This document shows, in pieces, positions 1-4,731 of a DNA stretch of 6,620 nucleotides (its first letter is position 1; every line of letters begins with the position of its first letter). The DNA comes from Bacillota bacterium (lineage in GTDB: Bacteria > Bacillota > Clostridia > Oscillospirales > QAMX01). Both the position numbers and the translations under genes were made by a program. The notes under the pieces are model-generated. The model searched no databases. It had not been told where the DNA came from and saw only the letters and a list, made by a program, of their open reading frames with translations. Location of the stretch: NCBI GenBank assembly GCA_029778935.1, contig JAKPBM010000007.1:1-6620 (forward strand). Direction: 5' to 3'.

Positions 1-190
1 CGAACAGTTCGTCCATCAGCCGCCGGATGCGCTTCCTTCTCGCTTCCGTTTCGTCCGCGTCCACGGTGATGTTCACCACGTCGCCCTCCCGGGCGCCGGG
101 CAGCAGCGCCCGGTCAATCGTGTAAAAACTGCCGTCGGGCGCTTCCACGACGGCGAAATTTTCCTCAAACCGGTCGATGGTTACCTTCAT
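1..190 (-). CDS. DUF3006 domain protein, N-terminal part (cut by window edge)
   Basis: Sixty-three residues are visible, starting MKVTIDRFEENFAVVEA and ending RRLMDELF at the window edge. The short beta-rich opening, the GxxV(V)NITVD segment near residues 37-44 and the basic ETEARRKRIRRLMDELF end are typical of DUF3006, a family of roughly 65-90 residues, so little of the protein should be missing. Its biochemical function is unknown. In Firmicutes the family often sits directly beside ComEC-type metallo-beta-lactamase-fold proteins, as here: the start lies 10 nt after the stop of the MBL gene. The ATG is chosen because an AAGGAG at 197-202, overlapping the upstream stop codon, lies 6 nt before it, which suggests translational coupling. 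No signal peptide is seen, so it is probably cytoplasmic even though its partner is exported. The family call is from memory of its pattern. Confidence 0.85.
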   Translation of the reverse strand, partial: MKVTIDRFEENFAVVEAPDGSFYTIDRALLPGAREGDVVNITVDADETEARRKRIRRLMDELF

Positions 191-200
191 ACTCGGCTCC

Positions 201-1379
201 TTACTTTTCCGTTGTGACGGTGACGGTTTTGCCGTCAGACACGGCGGTGATGGTGCCGTGCACGTCCGTGCGGAACAGGGCAGCGCCCGCCTTCGTCCAC
301 GCGGACACCGTTTCCTCATGGGGGTGGCCGTAGCTGTTGTCCTTGCCGCAGCAGAATACCACGTATTGGGCCTGCGTGGCGGCAATGAGCTTTTGTGTCG
401 AGGACGTCCGGCTTCCGTGATGGCCGGCTTTGACTACGTCGGCGGCCAGCGCGTCGCCGTACCGGGCGACGATTTCCTCTTCGCTTTCCTTTTCCGCGTC
501 GCCCATCAGCAAAAACGCCGTATCTTTGAATTGTATCTGCAAAACGGCGGAGTAGTTGTTTAAATCCTTATATTTGTCCGACGCGGGGGCAAGGAACGTA
601 ACCTTCAGCCCCGGTTCGTCCAGAACCGTGACGCCGGCTTTGGCGGCGGTGATTTTCAGCCCCTTGTCGGCGATGGCCGTCAGCAAATTTTCGTAGGTTT
701 TGGTGGTGTGCTCGGCTTTGGGCATGTAGACCTTGCCGATGGAAAAGGCTTTGATGACCGCCGGCAGGCCGCCGATATGGTCGGCGTGGGGGTGGGTGGC
801 CACGAGATAGTCGATGTGGGTAATATTTTGGCTTTGAAGATACTCCACGACGGAGGAGCCTTTCTTTGCCTCGCCTGCGTCGATGAGCATGGTCTGGCCG
901 TTAGGCAGGCACACAAGGACCGAATCGCCCTGGCCCACGTCGATAAAGTGGGCACTCAGCCTGCCCGAGCCGGTTTCCGGCTGGGTTGCAGAAGTGCCGG
1001 CGGGGGAGGAAGCGGCGGTGCTCGCCGATGTGGCCGTCTGGGTCGTCGGCGGGGAACTCGCCTTCGTCGTCGTGCCGCCGGGGGAAGCCGACGAGGTTGC
1101 CGGCGAAGCGGAGGAAGCCTCTGCCTGCGTGCCGGACGCGGGCGGCGTTTCGGGAGCGGTTGACGCGCTGTCTGAGGCGGAAGCCGACGATGCCGTCGCG
1201 CTTTGCGTTTCGGCGGGCAGGCTGCTACGGAACGCCGTTTCTGATAAAGAGGGCCGTTCCGTTATAACAGCGGACGAGCCGGCTTCCTTTGTACCTGCCC
1301 GGCAGCCGGCAAGGATAAGCAGCGACGCAAGGCAAGCCCAAACCCATCGAAAGTTATGCCTACCTCTTAGCGTTTTCAA
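201..1379 (-). CDS. ComEC-type metallo-beta-lactamase-fold lipoprotein
   Basis: This 392-residue protein is exported and probably lipid-anchored. A basic N-terminus and hydrophobic stretch (about 12-25) end in the lipobox LAGC with Cys26. Residues about 27-139 form a low-complexity Ser/Ala/Thr/Pro linker, which would hold the enzyme away from the membrane. The rest is an MBL-fold domain of the ComEC/Rec2 C-terminal type: FIDVGQGDS (145-153), the metal motif THPHADH (195-201), NNYSAVL (274-280), LLMGDAE (290-296), KAGHHGSRTS (317-326) and SYGHPHEE (349-356). Relatives in this class are suspected nucleases or phosphodiesterases, but no substrate can be assigned. It lacks the ComEC membrane channel, so it is not the DNA-uptake transporter itself. 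The start is TTG, with AAGGAGG 6 nt upstream (1386-1392); no other in-frame start precedes the signal peptide. It overlaps the sigma-factor gene by 20 nt. Confidence 0.93.
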   Translation of the reverse strand: MKTLRGRHNFRWVWACLASLLILAGCRAGTKEAGSSAVITERPSLSETAFRSSLPAETQSATASSASASDSASTAPETPPASGTQAEASSASPATSSASPGGTTTKASSPPTTQTATSASTAASSPAGTSATQPETGSGRLSAHFIDVGQGDSVLVCLPNGQTMLIDAGEAKKGSSVVEYLQSQNITHIDYLVATHPHADHIGGLPAVIKAFSIGKVYMPKAEHTTKTYENLLTAIADKGLKITAAKAGVTVLDEPGLKVTFLAPASDKYKDLNNYSAVLQIQFKDTAFLLMGDAEKESEEEIVARYGDALAADVVKAGHHGSRTSSTQKLIAATQAQYVVFCCGKDNSYGHPHEETVSAWTKAGAALFRTDVHGTITAVSDGKTVTVTTEK

Positions 1380-1953
1380 TGGAAACCTCCTTTTCTTCCG
1401 CTTCCAGGGCGTGGCGCAGAGCCAGGCGGGCTCTGGCCAGCCGGGACCTGACGGTGCCCAGTGGCAGCTTCAAAACGGCGGCGATTTCCTCGTAGGAAAG
1501 CCCGTCCACCTCCCGCATAAGCAGGATTTCCCGGTGCTGTTCCGACAGGCGGGCAAGGCCCCTTAACAGGGCTTCCCGCTCTTCTTTTAACAGAAGCGCT
1601 TCGTCGGGGGTGGGTGATTCATCGGGTTTGTCCAGCAGAAAGTCGATGGTTTCCTCGCTTAAGTCGGACAAAGGCTGGACGGTTTTCTTTTTCCGCCGGG
1701 CAAAGTCGATGCAGAGGTTGGCGGTGATGCGAAAAATCCATGAAGACAAAGACGCGTCCCCGCGGAAACGGGGCAGCGCCCTATATACCTGTAAAAACAC
1801 TTCCTGGGCGATGTCCTCTGCGTCCGCCGCGTTGCGGCAGTGGCGGAGGGCGTAGGAATAGACCTTATGCTGGTACTCCCGTACGATTTCGGCAAAAGCG
1901 GCGTGGTCGCCCAGGGCGGCGCGTCGCCACAGAGAGTCATCGGAGAAGGGCAT
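1360..1953 (-). CDS. ECF-subfamily RNA polymerase sigma-70 factor
   Basis: This is a 197-residue extracytoplasmic-function type sigma factor, which directs RNA polymerase to a small promoter set. Sigma region 2 spans about residues 18-88 (AFAEIVREYQHKVYSYALRH, DAEDIAQEVFLQVYRALPRF, SLSSWIFRITANLCIDFARR). An acidic linker follows (about 95-120), then region 4 at about 125-183 with the helix-turn-helix LSYEEIAAVLKLPLGTVRSR. The length and two-domain layout are normal for the family. The start is ATG at 1953, with GGAAAGG 7 nt upstream (1961-1967); the reading frame stays open further upstream, but that part lies over the dus gene and shows no family similarity. The next gene is an MBL lipoprotein, not an anti-sigma factor, and no membrane anti-sigma is visible in this operon. 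Target promoters and inducing signal are unknown. Confidence 0.94.
   Translation of the reverse strand: MPFSDDSLWRRAALGDHAAFAEIVREYQHKVYSYALRHCRNAADAEDIAQEVFLQVYRALPRFRGDASLSSWIFRITANLCIDFARRKKKTVQPLSDLSEETIDFLLDKPDESPTPDEALLLKEEREALLRGLARLSEQHREILLMREVDGLSYEEIAAVLKLPLGTVRSRLARARLALRHALEAEEKEVSIENAKR
1386..1392 (-). promoter_or_regulatory. Ribosome binding site for the MBL lipoprotein, inside the sigma-factor gene
   Basis: AAGGAGG on the minus strand lies 6 nt before the TTG start at 1379. The same bases encode part of the EEKEV stretch near the end of the sigma factor. A full-strength site here decides the unusual TTG start and implies coupled translation of the two genes. Confidence 0.85.
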
Positions 1954-1967
1954 GCGTGTGCCTTTCC

Positions 1968-1984
1968 GGCCGGGGGGTCCGGCC
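1968..1984 (-). repeat. GC-only inverted repeat between dus and the sigma gene
   Basis: GGCCGG at 1968-1973 and CCGGCC at 1979-1984 form a 6-bp all-G/C stem with a 5-nt loop in the 32-nt gap between the two genes. No U-run follows, so it is not a standard terminator. It sits just upstream of the sigma gene's ribosome binding site and could affect message stability or initiation. The pairing is visible; any function is inference. Confidence 0.5.
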
Positions 1985-1985
1985 T

Positions 1986-2981
1986 TTAGTGAGTTCCACC
2001 TGTATAAGCTAAGATTTCTTCCATCAAAGACGTAATGTCGGCCAGGGTTGAGACGGCCGTGGCCTTGGCCCGGAACACCGCGGCGCCGCGGACGCCTTTC
2101 AGATACCAAACAAAGTGCTTGCGGGCTTCCTTGCAGGCGGTGCGCTCGCCTTTCTGCTCGGCGGCCATCTGAATCTGCCGCAAAGCGCAGGCCAGCCGCT
2201 CGGAAAGAGGCGGCAACGGCGGGATTTCTTCGCCCGCCATGGCGGCGTTGGCCTGGGCAAAGAGCCACGGGTTGCCTAAAGCGCCCCGGCCGATAAGGGC
2301 CATTTTGGCGCCCGTTGTTTCCAGCAGGGCTTTGGCCGACCCGGGGGAGGAAGCGTCGCCGTTGACGATGACGGGGATGGACACGGCTTCCACCACTTTG
2401 GCCATGTATTCCCAGTCCGCATGGCCCGCGTACATCTGCTCCCGGGTGCGGCCGTGGATGCAGACGGCGGCGGCGCCGGCGTCTTCCGCCATTTTGGCAA
2501 ACTCGATGCCGTTGACGCTGTTATCGTCCCAGCCCTTGCGGAACTTGACCGTCACAGGGCAGGGCACGGCCTTTACCACCGCTTCGATGATGGCTTTGGC
2601 CAGGGCGGGCTCTTTCATAAGGGCTGCGCCTTCAAAGTTGCCGGAGATTTTCGGCGCCGGGCAGCCCATGTTGATGTCGATGATTTGCGCGCCGGAAACC
2701 AAAAGGGCCTTTTCCGCCGCTTTGGCCATCACCTCCGGCTTGCTGCCGAACAGCTGCACCGCCGCCGGTTTCTCCCCGGGAAACAGGGAGAGCAGGCGGA
2801 GGGTTTTCTTGTCCTGATAACAAAGGGCCTGGGCGCTGACCATCTCCGTGACCGTGTAGGAAGCGCCGTGCTCCGCGCAGATTTGGCGGAAGGCCCGGTC
2901 GGTGACGCCGGCCATGGGAGCCAGGCCGAAATGACCGCATATGGGTACGTTTCCGATGTGCAAAACGGGAGTATTCTCCAT
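1986..2981 (-). CDS. dusB: tRNA-dihydrouridine synthase (DusB/NifR3 type)
   Basis: This FMN-dependent, cytoplasmic enzyme uses NADPH to reduce uridine to 5,6-dihydrouridine in tRNA. The 331-residue length is normal. A TIM barrel fills the N-terminal two thirds: LAPMAGVTDRAFR (20-32) for flavin binding, AAVQLFGSKPE (73-83), INMGCPAPK (103-111) with the catalytic Cys107, VKFRKGWDD (145-153), CIHGRTREQMY (174-184), IPVIVNGDA (202-210) and LIGRGALGNPWLF (229-241) for phosphate binding. The helical tRNA-binding domain follows at about residues 255-325 (RKHFVWYLKGVRGA). The start is ATG at 2981, with an AAAAAGGA-type site 9 nt upstream (2991-2998); the frame is open further up, but that stretch overlaps the CBM9-like gene. 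It lies 22 nt after that gene and 32 nt before the sigma gene. The dusB subtype is inferred from motif style and could be a generic Firmicutes dus. Confidence 0.95.
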   Translation of the reverse strand: MENTPVLHIGNVPICGHFGLAPMAGVTDRAFRQICAEHGASYTVTEMVSAQALCYQDKKTLRLLSLFPGEKPAAVQLFGSKPEVMAKAAEKALLVSGAQIIDINMGCPAPKISGNFEGAALMKEPALAKAIIEAVVKAVPCPVTVKFRKGWDDNSVNGIEFAKMAEDAGAAAVCIHGRTREQMYAGHADWEYMAKVVEAVSIPVIVNGDASSPGSAKALLETTGAKMALIGRGALGNPWLFAQANAAMAGEEIPPLPPLSERLACALRQIQMAAEQKGERTACKEARKHFVWYLKGVRGAAVFRAKATAVSTLADITSLMEEILAYTGGTH

Positions 2982-3003
2982 GAAACGGGTTCCTTTTTGC
3001 GTT

Positions 3004-3669
3004 TTAAAGTATGATTTCCCCAAAGGAAGCGGGCACATGGAAGTTGGGGGAAGGGGCTTCCACGAAATTCCAGGCCGCAAAATGGGGCTTGGGGCATTTG
3101 TCGCCGCATTTGTAGAAGTTGCCGGCAATGGTCATGCCCGGCCGCGGCGAAAAATCGGGGAAGTATTTTTGAATATAGTCAAAGGGGATAAAGAACCGAA
3201 CCTGCCACCAGACATTGCTTTCCTTCCCGTATTCTCTTACGGCGCGCATGCGGAAGGTTTTTGCCGAGTTTCCGCCGGGCTGGCCGTTGATTTTATCGGT
3301 ATGGACGCCGCAGAGCATGGTGCCGGCGGAGTTGCTTTCGAAGTTTAGGTAGTTAAGGCCTTTTTCCGGCAGGGGGTTAAAGAAAAACTCCAGGCAGGAA
3401 TCTTCCCAAACAGGTCCGTCCATGGCAAAGGCGGTCGTACGGATATGGGTGATAGGCTCCGTGGTTTCCAGCGCCACCCAAAGGCCGCCGGTGGTATAGT
3501 CGGGGCTGAGCAAAGCGTAGCTTTCGGGGCGATAGTCGCCGCCCCAGGGGTAGGTGTCGATGGCTACGCGCAGGCCGTCTTCGACCCGGGCGCGCCGGTT
3601 GAGTCTGTCAAATTCTTCCTCGCTGGAAACGCGGGTGGTGACGTAGCGTTTTTTGGGGGCGGTTTGCAT
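3004..3669 (-). CDS. Carbohydrate-binding family 9-like protein, no signal peptide
   Basis: This 221-residue protein consists of a single CBM9-like beta-sandwich domain. The family pattern is plain: WVALETTEP-like strands near 64-72, GPVWEDSCLEFFFNP (85-99), YLNFESNSAGTML (107-119), WWQVRFFIPFDYI (154-166) and the end block GNFYKCGDKCPKPHFAAWNF (183-202), then SPNFHVPASFGEIIL. CBM9 modules are best known as the sugar-binding parts of secreted glycosidases, but this one stands alone and has a charged N-terminus (MQTAPKKRY), so it is predicted to be cytoplasmic. Its ligand is unknown and binding is inferred only from the fold. ATG at 3669 is chosen because AAAGGAGG (3677-3684) lies 7 nt upstream. 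It is the first gene after a consensus promoter and is followed 22 nt later by dus. A role in tRNA modification is not implied by this position. Confidence 0.87.
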   Translation of the reverse strand: MQTAPKKRYVTTRVSSEEEFDRLNRRARVEDGLRVAIDTYPWGGDYRPESYALLSPDYTTGGLWVALETTEPITHIRTTAFAMDGPVWEDSCLEFFFNPLPEKGLNYLNFESNSAGTMLCGVHTDKINGQPGGNSAKTFRMRAVREYGKESNVWWQVRFFIPFDYIQKYFPDFSPRPGMTIAGNFYKCGDKCPKPHFAAWNFVEAPSPNFHVPASFGEIIL

Positions 3670-3712
3670 GAGAATGCCTCCTTTAGAGCCGTTTTCCTCG
3701 TTGGCACCATTC

Positions 3713-3741
3713 ATTATATCGCGTTTTTCTCCCGTTGTCAA
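3713..3741 (-). promoter_or_regulatory. Consensus sigma-A promoter for the CBM9-like/dus/sigma/MBL operon
   Basis: On the minus strand TTGACA (3736-3741) and TATAAT (3713-3718) are separated by exactly 17 bp, a perfect match to the vegetative consensus. Transcription should start near 3706, giving a leader of about 37 nt with a strong ribosome binding site. No other clear promoter is seen further down the operon, so this one probably drives all five genes constitutively and strongly. Confidence 0.9.
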
Positions 3742-3769
3742 AACGGCAAAGCGGGTCCGCCGGCCCCTT

Positions 3770-3798
3770 AACATTTGTCCCTGGGGCGGCATATGATA
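3770..3798 (+). promoter_or_regulatory. Candidate sigma-K (late mother-cell sporulation) promoter
   Basis: AACA (3770-3773), a 16-bp spacer and CATATGATA (3790-3798) fit the Bacillus subtilis sigma-K consensus mACm, 16-17 bp, CATAnnnTA at every defined position. A start near 3805 would give a leader of about 70 nt ahead of the GTG at 3875. No good sigma-A pair is seen for this gene. The consensus is short, so a chance match is possible, but its position and the nature of the downstream protein support it. Confidence 0.55.
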
Positions 3799-3802
3799 AA
3801 AC

Positions 3803-3826
3803 GGACTTGTCGATTACCGCAAGTCC
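3803..3826 (+). repeat. Inverted repeat at the 5' end of the candidate spore-gene transcript
   Basis: GGACTTG (3803-3809) and CAAGTCC (3820-3826) form a perfect 7-bp stem with a 10-nt loop. If transcription begins near 3805, this hairpin sits at the very 5' end of the message, where it could protect the RNA; as DNA it could be an operator. The pairing is visible; its role is inference. Confidence 0.5.
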
Positions 3827-3874
3827 TTTGCTTGGACAGTTTGATAATGTTGTTTGTAGGGGAGAATCACGTCA

Positions 3875-4576
3875 GTGAACAGATATAAAGGCAAAGAATC
3901 GTCTCAGATGGTCGAGTTTATCGCCCGTTTCAACCAGAAGTTTGAGTCCAAGAACGGCAAAGGAAACTACCGTCAGGCGGAGAATTTCGGGGAATACGGC
4001 AACTCGGCCCGCTACGACTACGGCTATGAAGCCGAAAAAGGTTGGAACAACGGTTGGGGAACTGAACCGGACGGACGCGCGGGTTACAACGGCGAGTATG
4101 GCCGGGAGGAAAACCGCGGCGGCCGCGGGTATGACAAAGAGTACTATGGCGGCGAGGAGGAACGGGAGTTCCGCAATGGCCGCAACGGCGGTTACGAAGA
4201 GGAGTATCGCAACGGCCGCGACGGATACGACAGAGAGTACTGCGGCGGACGCGACGGAGAGTACGGCTACCGGGACGAGGACTACGACAGAGAGTACTAC
4301 GGCGGCTACAAGCCCGACTACGACCGGCACTTTGATATCCGCTGCAAGTGCAAGTGCGAGCCCGTCTGGGATCACCACGACCCCTGCCGCTGCAAGTGCA
4401 AGAAAAATCACCACGACGGCAAGCACGGCTGCGGTGAACATGAACGGCCCGACTGCGGCCACGGCTATGGCGAACAGCCCGATTACGGCTACCCCGGCGG
4501 CTGGTACGAGCCCGACTACGGCTGCTATCCTCCTTATCCCCCGTATCCGCCCTGCCACGGCTACTGGCCTAAATAA
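3875..4576 (+). CDS. Repetitive Tyr/Gly/Arg/Cys-rich protein, candidate spore coat or exosporium component
   Basis: This 233-residue protein has no enzyme domain that I recognise. Residues 1-30 (MNRYKGKESSQMVEFIARFN) are the only ordinary-looking stretch. Residues 31-150 are dominated by Gly, Tyr, Arg, Glu and Asp, with the motif YD(K/R)EY(Y/C)GG at 86-93, 118-125 and 137-144. Residues 157-175 carry two CxCxC clusters (CKCKC, CRCKC) around a DHHDP segment, followed by NHHDGKHGCGEH, so there are 11 Cys in all plus many His, suited to cross-linking or metal binding. The end is Tyr/Pro-rich (CYPPYPPYPPCHGYWPK). There is no signal peptide or membrane segment, as expected for coat proteins assembled in the mother cell. 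The start is GTG, with AGGGGAG 10 nt upstream (3858-3864); ATG at codon 12 is the alternative. The sigma-K-like promoter supports a spore role. This is inference: the family is not identified, and a non-spore structural or metal-binding protein is possible. Confidence 0.75.
   Translation: MNRYKGKESSQMVEFIARFNQKFESKNGKGNYRQAENFGEYGNSARYDYGYEAEKGWNNGWGTEPDGRAGYNGEYGREENRGGRGYDKEYYGGEEEREFRNGRNGGYEEEYRNGRDGYDREYCGGRDGEYGYRDEDYDREYYGGYKPDYDRHFDIRCKCKCEPVWDHHDPCRCKCKKNHHDGKHGCGEHERPDCGHGYGEQPDYGYPGGWYEPDYGCYPPYPPYPPCHGYWPK
4130..4305 (+). repeat. Three degenerate 23-bp repeats inside the repetitive protein gene
   Basis: Copies at 4130-4152, 4226-4248 and 4283-4305 all encode YD(K/R)EY(Y/C)GG. The last two differ by two bases within the TGC/TAC codon, while the first carries several silent or conservative changes. 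Spacings of 96 and 57 bp are multiples of three, so gain or loss of units would keep the frame. This points to internal duplication rather than a mobile or CRISPR repeat. Confidence 0.8.
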
Positions 4577-4686
4577 GCGCGCATAAATCCGCTGGTTTTT
4601 GCGTATAATTACTGTTGTTACGGCGTGCAGCGCTGTTTTCGGCAGGGGCCTTGAAGAAGGCGTCGAAATCGGCCTGCCGCTTTAAC
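4577..4686 (+). other. Interval with a lone TATAAT and a small inverted repeat; no supported gene
   Basis: Between the repetitive gene and the terminator there is a TATAAT at 4604-4609 without a matching -35 box at 16-18 bp. The perfect 8-bp palindrome CAGCGCTG lies at 4628-4635. A nested structure follows: CGGCAGG (4640-4646) pairs with CCTGCCG (4673-4679) and encloses a 5-bp hairpin with a GAAG loop (4648-4661). With the terminator behind it, this could be a small RNA of about 100 nt, but it could equally be the 3' untranslated end of the upstream gene. The region is also open in one plus frame, ending with TAA at 4683-4685, but no ribosome binding site supports a peptide. Confidence 0.35.
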
Positions 4687-4723
4687 AAAAATCCGGAAAA
4701 GGGATTCCCTTTTCCGGATTTTT
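4687..4723. terminator. Bidirectional intrinsic terminator between convergent genes
   Basis: A perfect 17-bp inverted repeat has arms 4687-4703 and 4707-4723 around a 3-nt ATT loop. Its GC-rich core TCCGG/AAAAGGG is flanked by an A-run on the left and a T-run (4719-4724) on the right, so a U-tract is made on either strand. It should end transcripts from the repetitive gene (plus strand) and from the SLH gene, whose stop is only about 8 nt away (minus strand). Confidence 0.93.
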
Positions 4724-4731
4724 TAGTTTTC

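Noticed and set aside
883..1566. Plus-strand open frame of 227 codons opposite the MBL and sigma genes
   Set aside because: Antisense shadow of the low-complexity Ser/Ala/Thr linker and the sigma gene end; no recognisable domain or start signals.
1954..2268. N-terminal extension of the sigma factor by 105 codons
   Set aside because: The extension lies within the dus 3' end, is Arg/Gly-rich and has no sigma similarity; ATG at 1953 gives the normal family length.
2239..3014. Two plus-strand open frames (192 and 197 codons) opposite dus
   Set aside because: Both lie over a strongly recognisable Dus enzyme; no family pattern or ribosome binding site of their own.
2982..3128. N-terminal extension of the Dus enzyme
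   Set aside because: It overlaps the CBM9-like gene and adds nothing Dus-like; ATG at 2981 starts the family pattern with a ribosome binding site.
3670..3792. N-terminal extension of the CBM9-like protein by 41 codons
   Set aside because: It would be encoded across the consensus promoter and the AAAGGAGG site, so it cannot be translated from that promoter.
3841..3850. GATAAT as a sigma-A -10 box for the repetitive gene
   Set aside because: No TTGACA-like hexamer lies 16-18 bp upstream, and the box is only about 27 bp from the start codon. The upstream sigma-K match is better.
4130..4305. CRISPR-like direct repeats
   Set aside because: The copies are degenerate, unevenly spaced by multiples of three and encode a peptide motif inside a gene.
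3872..4558. Long minus-strand open frame (228 codons) encoding a Val/Ala-rich hydrophobic protein opposite the repetitive gene
   Set aside because: It is the complement of Gly/Tyr/Glu/Arg codons, has no good ribosome binding site before its GTG, and has no membrane-protein pattern other than compositional hydrophobicity. The plus-strand frame has the start signals and patterned residues.
3942..4586. Plus-strand open frame of 214 codons in another frame of the repetitive gene
   Set aside because: Its Thr/Ala-rich product follows from the codon repeats of the real frame, and no ribosome binding site precedes it.
4569..4688. Short minus-strand frame from TTG (about 40 codons) with GC-rich codon use
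   Set aside because: No ribosome binding site, a start inside the terminator hairpin and no recognisable similarity.
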